64,000 bases of DNA, from NCBI GenBank assembly GCA_963931865.1, contig OZ007506.1, positions 310,001 to 374,000 on the forward strand, given 5' to 3'. This document shows, piece by piece, positions 55,201 to 64,000 of this stretch (positions within the stretch are counted from its first letter, which is position 1; each line of letters opens with the position of its first letter). A program made the position numbers and the translations under genes. Source of the DNA: Axinella damicornis. Lineage: Eukaryota > Porifera > Demospongiae > Axinellida > Axinellidae. Below the pieces are notes generated by a model, which did no database searches, was not told where the DNA came from, and worked only from the letters and a program-made list of their open reading frames with translations.

Positions 55201-58200
55201 CATTTCGGGATGTTGCAGCAGATCGTTGTGTGCATACCACATCGTGTGGTTTGTACATGTTGCTGTAGTACTCACACACACACACTCACCCTCACACACA
55301 CCCTCACACACACCCTCACACACACATGCACACACACACCCTCACACACACCCTCACACACAACACACACCCTCACACACACACTCACACACAGGATTAA
55401 ATTCTCAACTGTGGGAACAGAGTAAAAAGGACAACCCAAACCCTCAAAAGTGAGTTGCTCTACCCACTTCCTCTAGCTAATGCAGCAAGGACGGGGCAGT
55501 CCCACCTGCTGAGTGTGGCACACCGCCTCCTCTAACTAACGGCCACACTCGCTGATCGATGTGGTTATCTAATATATTAACTTCATTGTTATTTAATTTT
55601 GCTATAATCAATGTCAAGTGGCTTGACCTGGGTTCTGTTTTCAAAATTCCATTACCTCGTCGTTTTGTACAAAACTGTGAAAGTCACTTGCTAAGGGGCT
55701 ACTGAGGGTCCAGTATCTGATTGTATTGCCTGGTCATTGGCTCAGATCCCTGCTATTGGAAGTGTATGAGTCTCTGTGGACTGTTGCTGATGGCAGTTTC
55801 TTGTTTCACACCAACGCAGCAATGCTGGGTATGCCGATGCTCTCTATGGCTTGCTATTGCTAGAGTTTGCTCAAAGCTCGGGTTACCAGAGAGACATCCT
55901 TTATTTTATGCTGGTGGCTTCCTCAAGGGGCTAGAGAAATGTGATAGCTTGTGTCAGCTTACCTCTTGTTTCTGCATAGAAGCATCATGTTGCAAGCCTC
56001 TTTGTAAGGAGCTACTTCCCTTGAAAGTGGATACTTTTATCACACAATTTTAGCATTATCTCTTACAAAATAGAGCAAGGTAGCAGTGAGCCTATACAGT
56101 TCTTAACCCTGTAAAATATTATCACAGCTTCTCCTTTTGTCATCACTGGTCTTGCGGACATGCCGTATTTTTATCCCTCAAGCAGAGAGGAAAAGCACGT
56201 CTGGACTCTATGACCAGCTTCCTGTTCCACGGATGAATCATTGCGTCAAATATTGACAGGTCGCACGCAAATTGAATTTGTCCTACTGGGCTCAAGACCA
56301 TGGTGTGGTGTTTGTGTAGCTTGTGCCGGTCTCTGATGAACTGTCATAACGGAAGGCATCTCCGGAGCTAGAGTGAGCCTGCTCGGCATGTACTGAGAGG
56401 AGCGGTCTCACTAGTGTATCCGGGTGCTGTCTCTGTTGGTACCAGGAGGCTCGACCACAGTCTGCTGTCGGGTGACTGACCGGAGAAACTGCAGAAGATG
56501 TGATCCTCCTGTCACGCGAAGCTGTCCATAGTGTCCAGACATATTTTTCCTTCTCCCTTTCGCCCTACCCACCAGAAGAGAAGATTAATTTGGTTCATCT
56601 GTGAGACTATGTTGTCACATGAGTGTCATATCATCTACAATGAAGTCCCATTCTGAGATTCCATACCTTAAAGTTCATTCTCAGTGTATGCACCCACGTG
56701 GAATAAAGATCAGCTTTATGAAGCCCAGCAGTTGCCAATCCAATTCTCCAATTATTTACACAACAACACCAATTGACACCATTGCAGTAGCAATCACCAT
56801 CTGAAGGTCAAAAGTAGGTCAAAACAAAGCCGTTGGCATCTCATTAATGCACTGTGGCAACTGCGCAAGTGGTAATCCACAGGTATTCAACACCTCTAAA
56901 AGGGTTAATTAAGTTGCATCATATGTAGCTCTATGCATACAATATTTGTTATGAATTATCAAATCTTTGAGAGGTTAATTTCAAACAGTCATGAGAGTTT
57001 AATTATCTCATATTGCATGATAGAGTTGATCAGTGAACCAAATCAAGCATTTCGGTGATTTGATTGATCAATACAGTGAGCGTACTTATTTATAACCGGA
57101 CGTTTCAATGAAAAACTGCCGTAGCTGTTCACATTGCATGGAGGTTGCATGGAGGTTGCATGGAGGTTGCATGGAGGTTGCATGGAGGTTGGTACCATGA
57201 GCTTACTACTGGATTTCCAAGATATCACTGAAAGCATGTATTCTGGTGCTGGCTGCCATGTTTCAAAGTCAACTTGTGGTGCCATTGTGGTGCCGGCTGG
57301 CTGGGTGTATTCCGCTCTGGGAAGCGATGTACAATAGTGGCTTCCATTCATCCAGCACATCATGTGCTGAGGAGGCATCCATCGTGCTGAGGAGGCATCC
57401 ATCGTGCTGAGGAGGCATCCATCCTGCTGAGGAAGTTTGTGGTGCAACCTGATCTGGTCTCACCTTCAAAGCTGTTGGACCCCCCAGCCTCATTATATTA
57501 ATAATAATAATAATAGTTACATAATGTTACATAATGTTACATAATGTTAGTCAGTGGTCTTTCATGTGGCGATAATGGCATTTTATAGTTTACTATTTGA
57601 TTATGAAAATGTGTGTTTGTAACACTATGCCAATTGTTAACTGGTTTATCTCATCGTTCCTCATTATGCAGATTGGTTTGGGCAATGTGTTTTGTCATTC
57701 CAATTCCATGGCCTTGTTCTCGGCCTACCCCATTATTTCTTTTTTCACTTTGACAACCATTAACATGGAAGGGCGGAGAGCAAGGACACATGAGGAAGCC
57801 TTGGTCTTAGAGATCACGTGATAGGATGTTGCGTTGACGTGAGCCCACTTTTCCTTGCTCTTCTACTTCCGTGTATTGTCAACACAAACTGAAACTGTAG
57901 TAGGTCTTGGAACAGGGCTGTACACGGATTCGTGTTACTGGTAATTCTCCCATATCATGCCTGAGACTAGCCTCATTCCCAGGCTGCCTGGGAATGAGGC
58001 TGTCCTTGGGTACTCTCTTTTGCCGTGGTATATCATGTTCTGGTTCCATGGTGCGTCCTCTCCCTCTAGGTTCATCCCCGTCCCGGTGGTGGGATCCAGC
58101 GCGCTGCTGAAGAGGATGAAACACCAGGAGCAGGAGTGCAAACAACATCAGAGCAGACTGGAAGTATGCACGCTGTGATGTAATCAGTGGGCTCTAATTA

Positions 58201-61200
58201 GATTAGCAGACCTGTCATTGGGTGACCAAGATGGTTGGGTAATACCGTAACTGCATGAATACTAGTTATACTATTAGCTACAATCAATAACAAGTTGCGG
58301 ACGCCTGTTCGGACGCTGAACACTGCCATTTGATTTGTTAAATGCCATGTAAATTAATAACCCACAGTCAAGGTTTACACATCTGCCTGTTCCGTGACAA
58401 CAACCTACCATCAGTAACAATACCATACCTAGTTTACTGCTGTGAGACGGCCTGTGACTGTACCTCTGAGATGCAGCTGAAGCCAGCTCAGCCAATTCTA
58501 TCCATACACAAATTTGGGAATAGCTGGGTAAGTCCGTAGGCATTTCTCAGCACTCCAAAGTGACACCATAGCACGGTAATTGGTACCCCTTCAAGTGCAG
58601 CTGTTTTCCTTATGTATCACAATTATTGTTACATTGTTTTGCGGTTGCTAGCCGAAGAGCCAACACCTGCTAAAACAGGGAAGATGAAGCGGTGAAGTAT
58701 GTGTGGGAGTGATGACACCGTTGCTATGTATGTCACCCTCATGAGTGAGCACACAGTAATGTGATTATCATCTCCTGTGGCAACCCCCCCATCCCGTACT
58801 ACACTGCTGATTCAAACCACTGATGGGGATGCTTAGTCGTTTGTTATGTTGTGTTGAGATGAAGACCATTTCCTTTCCTCCATTTGTATTGGTACTCTTT
58901 CCTCATTTTCCGGCTGCTTGGTGTTCTCCCTTCCATTTGCTGCTCTGCATACTTCAAAAATTTTTTATGAGAAACTGCCACAATTCAAAGAGAGGGGTAC
59001 AGTCAGTCCCATAACCAATGGCTACTCTAGGGGACTTCGAAATGGAAAAAAAACAGGCAAACAAACAAGCGAAAAAGAATCTTAACCAGAGTCTGTTACT
59101 GTAAACTAAATAAATAGTTAGCAGTCTTTGTATGCACAAACTTCTTCATCAAAACAGTTGCGACGTTTCGATCCCGTGGGATCTTCATCAGGCAGATAGG
59201 GTTAGTTTTGAAGAAGTGGTTTGTGCAAACAAAGACTGCTAACTATTTATACAGTAATAGACTCACATAGCCTTTGGTCGAAGGGACCGGTCGTTTAGGA
59301 TCTAGACTAAAAAAATATCTTAACCAGAGGATAGTAATCTAGTTATGAGGGTAACTTCAGCATCTCATTAGCTCCTGGCATAATGTATGCCATACGTAAG
59401 TATGATTTCATGGGAAAATGTGTCTAATGTTAAACCGTTAACAACTATGGAGACAGTTGGCCTGTGAATGGGGCTGGGAGGGCAGCCATCAAACGGTTCT
59501 TCAGGAAGTTGTGCCACAGGTACTTCCTCTCTGCGGAGCTGGGGACAAAGTGTGGGTGGACAAGAGCCTCAAAATTGATTTTGTCTGTTGATTACCACTA
59601 CTGAAGGACTTGGGCAGACACCTAATTGTTTGAATGCTCAAAAGTTCAGTGTGACGCTGGGAAGGGCATCAACACCTACTTGGTAGCAAAACAGCCATTT
59701 CCTCGGCTGCTTCCAATTCCTGGTTTGCTGCAGTAGACAGCGTTCCGTACTGCTCTTACCTCATACTGCGTTGACCTCAGGATTCGTCTTCCGTGATTAA
59801 GCACATTTACAGCATAGCAGCGTTTGTGGCGGGAATCCCTTTGCTCTGCGGAGAGGGTAATCCAATACAGCTGTGTATCAGATGTCCCGTGCCTGACATT
59901 CCTTCTTCTCCGTGTTTGGCGTCGCGGAATAAACAAAAACCACACAACTTCAGCATCCCCCAACCCCCTGCACCCTGCAGCCCCCCACACAGCATCCCCC
60001 ACCCCCTGCACCCTGCAGGCCCCACACAGCATCCCCCACCCCCTGCACCCTGCAGCCCCCCACCCCCACCCCCCACCCCCTGTACCCTGCAGCCCCCCAC
60101 ACAGCATCCCCCAACCCCTGCACCCTGCAGCCCCCACACAGCATCCCCCACCCCCTGCACCCTGCAGCCCCCCACACAGCATCCCCCACCCCCCTGCACC
60201 CTGCAGCCCCCACACAGCATCCCCCAACTCCCCTGCACCCTGCAGCCCCCACACAGCACCCCCCACCCCCCTGCACCCTGCAGCCCCCCACACAGCATCC
60301 CCCAACTCCCCTGCACCCTGCAGCCCCCCACACAGCATCCCCAACTCCCCTGCACCCTGCAGCCCCCCCACACAGCATCCCCCAACCCCTGCACCCTGCA
60401 GCCCCCACACAGCATCCCCCACCCCCTGCACCCTGCAGCCCCCCACACAGCATCCCCCAACTCCCCTGCACCCTGCATCCCCCCACACAGCATCCCCCAC
60501 CCCCTGCACCCTGTAGCCCCCCACACAGCATCCCCCACCCCCTGCACCCTGCAGGCCCCACACAGCATCCCCCACCCCCTGCACCCTGCAGGCCCCACAC
60601 AACTTCAGCATCCCCCACCCCCTGCACCCTGCAGGCCCCACACAACTTCAGCATCCCCCAACCCATGCACCCTGCAAGTGGGCGCAAGAAATAGCAATGG
60701 GAATAGCAAAGTTACTGCTCAAGACAAGACAGCTGCCTTATTCACAAGCGCTTTTGCCGCCTGGGAATCCCATTACGCTATATAATCCTCTCGCCACTTT
60801 GTAAAATGACTGCTAGCGGAACCTTTTGTCATCCCTGAGTTGAGAGTCAGGCTGACTCCATTCTCTTTGATCAGTGGTTTCTTGGTTGCCTCTGCTTCCT
60901 GTTGCCTCTACTTCCTGTTGCCTTTACTTCCTGTTGCCTCTCCTTCCTGCAGCACGAGGGAATGATTGTTATTGTTTTAATAGCTGTGACTCTTCCTGGA
61001 TGGCATGGCTTTTGTTGTCCTGTTTGCTTGTAGAATTTGGTAACAAATGCTATTCTTAAGGTAATTTCCATGATGTAATTGTGTGTTTGATTTTATCTTA
61101 TGCAGATAATGCGTGATGAAATTCTGGAACTGCAAAGCTGTCATGCCACGACCATGGCCAGGATGGCCGAGTACAGGAGAAACCTGATCCACCTGAGCCA

Positions 61201-62356
61201 CAGGGTGCTCAAGGTAGGGGTGCTCCCGCTCCACATCAACCCAAACAGGGCTTCTTCTTCAAGCCAAGAACTGCAGTATCCACATGTACACAGTGAACCC
61301 TGCAGATGCATGCATGCATGCTGGACAGTCTTGGTGGTTTCTCTCATGTTCTGCAGTCCAAATTGTTTATGCGAAACAAAAGTTTCGGTAGCCACGATAC
61401 GTGTCCTAGCATTGCACTCCATGCAGTGCCTGACTCCCTATCACTTGACTCACAATTTACAGGTGATGGTTGCCCAGGAAACATTGAGGAAAAGTGGCTA
61501 CGCAGTTCAACAAGATGAGGAGCAGCTACGGTGCGTAATGCATTACCGCATTAACCATAGCAGATCGTACCCTTGTTATTCATTACATAGTTCTCTCCTA
61601 ATGAATATCACTGTTGCAGTGTTTGTCCACATGAATGTGCGCAATGGCATAACTACGCTTGACATCTGGCCAGCCCAGTGTCCCCATCATGAATTTGCAC
61701 CTGCAGACTATGGAATCTTTGGTCTGGGAGTGGAATTCAAGCACCAGACACACTCCATTAGGACCTTTGCTGCCTTCCCACATTTTCCTTGTACCATTGG
61801 TCTCCTCATTTGCACTGTTCAATTAGCTTTTTCATACAGGTTTAATTGTTTGAATAAGCGGTGCATGTTGTGTTGGGGCGAATTCCCGCATGCTTGCGTA
61901 CCAGGTATGGAAATCACAGCCATTTACTTTTCCTTCTTCTGTCCTATTGATTAATCACCTCTAGGATTCGTCTGGAGAGCATCCAAGCAGAACTCGATGC
62001 TCCCCTTCAGTTTAAGGTACAGGCGGCACACAGACAGGGTGCTGAATTTGTGCATCTTAAGTAGCATGCCTCATTAGTAATGTTAGATTAGTTTCACCTG
62101 CAGCCTCTACTAGATCAGTTTACATAGCAACCCTTCTCCACTTATCCATTTAGGTTAACCAGTTGACACAGATGATTGTAGCGTGGGAACCAGAGTACAG
62201 TAGTGTGTTGACTATTCTCCCCATGTGGCTGGTTCACTCAACTAGGGGCGCCTGAATGAACTGATGTCCCAGCTCCGTATGCAGACCCAGGTGCCAGGTG
62301 CAAGGGCCGAGGCTAAGCTCTCCATGGATCCAGTGCTTATGGACGAGATCCAGCAG
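40782..62356 (+). CDS. NUP54: Nucleoporin NUP54, last exon(s) not found
   Basis: Central-channel nucleoporin that forms a coiled-coil complex with NUP62 and NUP58. Thirteen exons: 40782-40914, 41407-41529, 41638-41823, 42060-42331, 42794-42978, 45956-46058, 47446-47539, 55395-55449, 58070-58163, 61106-61213, 61463-61530, 61965-62016 and 62246-62356; phases agree throughout, 528 codons. The N-terminus (exons 1-3) is a GLxLGG-rich repeat region. The alpha/beta and coiled-coil regions follow: FPDERDMAVMKFNLLQAYCG, TGKGLASYQG, NPFCRFK, NEDGLVVLQFNK, MTIYILERS, AQLEKLGMTGLYP, LWEQSKKDNPNPQKFIPVPV, LIHLSHRVLK, KSGYAVQQDEEQLR, DAPLQFKGRLNELMSQLRMQ. About 45 C-terminal residues of the family are unaccounted for. 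The N-terminus lacks the FG dipeptides usual in this family. Intron 7 is 7.9 kb, whereas others are under 150 bp. Confidence 0.93.
41294..41314. repeat. Poly(C) tract, 21 bp
   Basis: Twenty-one C followed by (AC)n, in NUP54 intron 1 about 90 bp before the acceptor of exon 2. Confidence 0.97.
42744..42772. repeat. Poly(C) tract, 29 bp, next to an acceptor
   Basis: Twenty-nine C ending 21 bp before the start of NUP54 exon 5; with the CT-rich sequence before it (42490-42740) it makes up the polypyrimidine tract. Confidence 0.97.
42979..43225 (+). repeat. Purine-rich (GGGAGGGAGG) degenerate repeat
   Basis: About 245 bp of almost pure A/G with GGAGGGAGG motifs, starting at the donor of NUP54 exon 5. 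Two longer copies of GGGCAATGATGGAGAGAGGG are embedded. G-quadruplex potential is high. Confidence 0.9.
43769..44176 (+). repeat. Minisatellite, mixed 25/43-bp units
   Basis: The unit is AGTGCCAGCGGATCAGCCCC AGGCC, with an optional inner GATCAGCCCCAGG, so 25-bp and 43-bp forms alternate irregularly. It lies in NUP54 intron 5. Confidence 0.93.
44455..45387 (+). repeat. 15-bp minisatellite (GCCTGGGYRTACGAG), about 62 units
   Basis: An array of 15-bp units with one 18-bp variant (GGGTGGGATATGAGGCCT), in NUP54 intron 5. A 318-bp block holding 20 ordinary units and the variant is duplicated (variant at 44901 and 45219). Because 15 is a multiple of three, frames on both strands stay open for 300-477 codons, coding pentapeptides such as YEAWA/V, TRPGR/C, HPGLV or PRTPR. 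I regard these frames as by-products. Confidence 0.96.
46596..46628. repeat. (GTAC)n palindromic repeat
   Basis: CGGTACGTACGTACCACGTA and following; self-complementary, in NUP54 intron 6. Confidence 0.9.
47342..47424 (+). repeat. CACACCCTCACCC simple repeat
   Basis: C/A-rich tandem repeat ending about 20 bp before the acceptor of NUP54 exon 7. Confidence 0.93.
47742..47873. mobile_element. Foldback element with amplified interior
   Basis: The ends are TAGCCTCGTACCCAGGC and its exact reverse complement. The inside is a 3-copy tandem of CTCGTACCCAGGCCCCGCCC with CACGGGCAGG, which suggests growth by internal duplication. 132 bp, in NUP54 intron 7. Confidence 0.9.
49180..49283 (+). repeat. (CA)n microsatellite
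   Basis: CA dinucleotide tract with TCACACAAA interruptions, in NUP54 intron 7. Confidence 0.97.
52683..52832 (+). repeat. 77-bp tandem duplication
   Basis: Two copies beginning GCAGTGGAGCAGAGGTCGTT at 52683 and 52760, with one clear substitution (GAAGCTAAT versus GAAGATAAT), in NUP54 intron 7. Confidence 0.96.
54173..54268 (+). repeat. About 21-bp tandem repeat
   Basis: Degenerate copies of TTGCACACCATCTGTATACC, with variants that replace CCATC by CTTC or TTTTGGATACC. Confidence 0.85.
54808..54885. repeat. Foldback, 29-bp arms
   Basis: Arm CAAGAGTGCATGATGACATC... (54808-54836) pairs with 54857-54885, 27 of 29 positions by eye, around a GC-rich loop with AGGCCGGCCGAGG. The flanks (TGTAACACGGTGTAGCATG and ATAACACAGTGTTACACAG) extend the inverted structure to roughly 54765-54915. 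Confidence 0.85.
55274..55394 (+). repeat. (CA/CT)n repeat ending at an acceptor
   Basis: CACACACTCACACCCTCACAC-type tract that runs directly into the AG of the 55-nt NUP54 exon 8. Confidence 0.95.
57136..57190 (+). repeat. 11-bp tandem repeat, 5 copies
   Basis: GCATGGAGGTT repeated five times without change, in NUP54 intron 8. Confidence 0.97.
57364..57433 (+). repeat. 20-bp tandem repeat, about 3.5 copies
   Basis: GTGCTGAGGAGGCATCCATC repeated, in NUP54 intron 8. A (GTTACATAAT)x3 repeat follows at about 57515-57550. Confidence 0.95.
57968..58001. mobile_element. Minimal foldback element, 34 bp
   Basis: TAGCCTCATTCCCAGGC directly followed by its inverted copy (GCCTGGGAATGAGGCT), about 70 bp before NUP54 exon 9. 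Confidence 0.85.
59089..59264. mobile_element. MITE-like element, about 60-bp inverted ends
   Basis: The left end (GAGTCTGTTACTGTAAACTA ... CAAACTTCTTCATCAAAAC) and right end are imperfect inverted copies. The 50-60 bp centre has TTTCGATCCCGTGGGATCTT, itself palindromic. 176 bp in NUP54 intron 9. Confidence 0.88.
59939..60676 (+). repeat. 36-38-bp C-rich minisatellite, about 19 copies
   Basis: The unit is CACACAGCATCCCCCACCCC then CTGCACCCTGCAGCCCC, with length variation in the C runs. Both strands carry long open frames (up to 330 codons) that shift phase with unit length; I regard them as artefacts. NUP54 intron 9. Confidence 0.96.
60895..60952 (+). repeat. 16-bp tandem repeat, about 3.5 copies
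   Basis: CTTCCTGTTGCCTCTA repeated with small changes, about 150 bp before NUP54 exon 10. Confidence 0.93.
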
Positions 62357-64000
62357 GTCTGTGAGTGTTAGCCCGCTGGGTGTGTTGGGTACTGGAGCGT
62401 AGACGCTCTGCAGATCACATTCAAGTTGGCAGACCCTCTGGTATAATTATCTGACATTACGCTTTGCTCCTTGGTGGCAGGACTTAGCCTCACCACTTTG
62501 TGGGAAGGTGATGTAATGCTGAGCAGGACCAGGACTTGCTCTAGCTCCCTGCAGCGTTTTGTTCGAGTTCTTAGTAGCTGCTCACTGTGTAATGATTTTC
62601 CATTTCTATATATAGTTCATATATTTACCATAATGTGGATGAACTATATATAGTTCCCCACATTATGGTAAATATATGGAGTGACAACAGATGACAGCTT
62701 CTGATTATGACGAGCTATTATTTGATTATATCTACTACTTCACGTACTTGTTTGAATTCAGTACCAAAATCTTTGTCCTAAATACCAGCAAATATGTAGC
62801 TTACATTTGTGACATGCATTACTGGCCATGTAGAGGGAGGCCATTGAATGTAAACCGCTGTCCGCACAGTGGGCATGTTGTTCTGTCAACCGAACTCCAC
62901 CAGCACTTCACCACATGTTCTCAAGGGCTCCCACCGGCCAGTCCTAGCATGTACGACCATCTGAGCGAGGCTTTATTGTGGGAAGCTTCTTGTTGGGATT
63001 CCCTACAAGGTTTCTTTCCTACTATTATTGTTTCGTGCTCACAGTAGGTGTGTATACATGTTCATATTCGAATCTCAACGTTCGCCGTGTTGCTTGTAGA
63101 ATGGATGAAGAGCCACTTACATGCTGCAATGATTGGTGCACAGTATGTGTCTGTCCATAGGGAGTGCTGTACAAACTCTTATGTAACATCAACCCATCAA
63201 TTATGATTATTTATTTGTATGTGATGAGCCAATCAGCTGTCCTAACTGTGGCAGTAGACGGCACAGAATCCTTATTGCCTGTGAATCCACAGAGTGAATC
63301 ATCAGATATATATTATTGTAGTTGAGTCTGAGAAATTTCCAGTCTAAATGTACTTATTTTGCTTCTATTTTGTATTTGTTTGTGGAATGTTCTCTCAATT
63401 GCAATATCTCAGTTGTACACTTCATCATTTTTTCCTTGTTGTATGTAGGGTCTACACTGCCCTCCCCCCCTCCGCCGACGTTGCTGTTTGCATACTCGGT
63501 TCATAGCAGGCATAGTATGCGATGGACGTATTGCAATGGCTTATGTTGTTGGAATTTTGATTGCTTATACTTGGATGGTGTTGGCTATCACGTCCTCACC
63601 TGCTTCACAATCCGAGATTGGTGCCACTGGATCAGATGTGCTTGCATGATAGTACATTGTGGCAGTGCTGTTGTGAGGATACCAGGATGCACCTGTAGGT
63701 GTCACAGTGCAGGTTTGCTACCCAAAGTTTACCCAGGTGGCACGTCACATGATCCGCTGTTTTCAAACTGCTGTTTGACACCTTGTCACTATGGCTACTA
63801 CAGGAAGCCTGCTGCAGGAGCCTGTCTGTTCATGCATGTAGGCAATGGAGGTCATTGGGATATCACTCTGTTTGTCCTCAGAAAACACCAAATTCCCACT
63901 TTCTGGTTGCAGAGTTTGGGGGCTTGTCAAAACAAGCATAGTAGTGGTCTTGGCCATACAACTGAGGTATAAGTGTGTGGTGGGTACGTGTACAGAGCTG
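62357..64000 (+). other. Right flank, probably NUP54 intron 13
   Basis: The donor GTCTGT follows NUP54 exon 13, but the expected last coding segment was not found. A non-ATG open frame of 216 codons (63322-63972) has no recognisable domain. The only structure I see is the perfect hairpin at 62618-62678. Confidence 0.5.
62618..62678. repeat. Perfect inverted repeat, 21-bp arms with nested palindrome
   Basis: Arms CATATATTTACCATAATGTGG (62618-62638) and 62658-62678 are exact complements. The 19-nt loop contains the palindrome GAACTATATATAGTTC, also found in part just upstream (CTATATATAGTTC). Confidence 0.95.

Noticed and set aside
59676..60785. Open frames up to 330 codons rich in PAPCSPPHS or GCRVQGVG
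   Set aside because: Translation of the C-rich minisatellite inside a NUP54 intron; frame drifts with unit length.
61100..61954. Single 284-residue protein
   Set aside because: It is a read-through of NUP54 exons 10 and 11 and the intervening introns; the splice sites at 61213/61463 and 61530 explain it better.
63322..63972. 216-codon open frame at the right end
   Set aside because: It begins with TTG, has no domain, is Cys- and His-rich in the manner of random sequence, and lies in the expected last NUP54 intron or flank.

Overview
This is nuclear DNA of an animal: genes are split by GT-AG introns, the proteins are metazoan (a catenin-type cadherin, NUP54, NXT, nocturnin, MMTAG2), and minisatellites, simple repeats and foldback elements are abundant. 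Compact head-to-head gene pairs, very long cadherins with EGF and laminin-G modules, and short introns around housekeeping exons suggest an early-branching invertebrate. A demosponge is my best guess, but this is an inference; nothing here fixes the species.

Layout. 1-3373: repeat-rich flank with no recognised gene. 3374-7338 (minus): 5' part of a short cadherin (signal peptide, about five cadherin repeats, laminin G); its 3' end was not found. 7673-9357 (plus): a four-exon EXPERA-like membrane protein, head-to-head with that cadherin. 10145-27764 (minus): a giant cadherin of about 5,327 residues. Some 4,604 of these lie in one uninterrupted 13.8 kb exon; the last exon has a transmembrane segment and a tail with motifs resembling the p120- and beta-catenin-binding sites of classical cadherins. 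27765-34247: gene-poor, with a 49-nt perfect hairpin, two copies of a tRNA-like SINE, a 35-bp minisatellite and foldback elements. 34248-40391: a tight cluster of NXT (minus), nocturnin (plus) and MMTAG2 (minus). 40782 to at least 62356 (plus): NUP54 in 13 exons over 21.6 kb, its introns filled with minisatellites and foldback elements; the last coding exon(s) were not found.

How they relate. Three gene pairs are divergent with short gaps between start codons (about 100, 330 and 390 bp) and may share promoters. NXT (mRNA export), NUP54 (central pore channel), MMTAG2 (a basic, probably nuclear protein) and nocturnin (NADP(H) 2'-phosphatase of the deadenylase-like family) are housekeeping genes. 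The two cadherins share an unusual laminin-G exon structure and look like paralogues. All exon boundaries were worked out by hand from splice consensus, reading phase and family resemblance; no transcript evidence was available.
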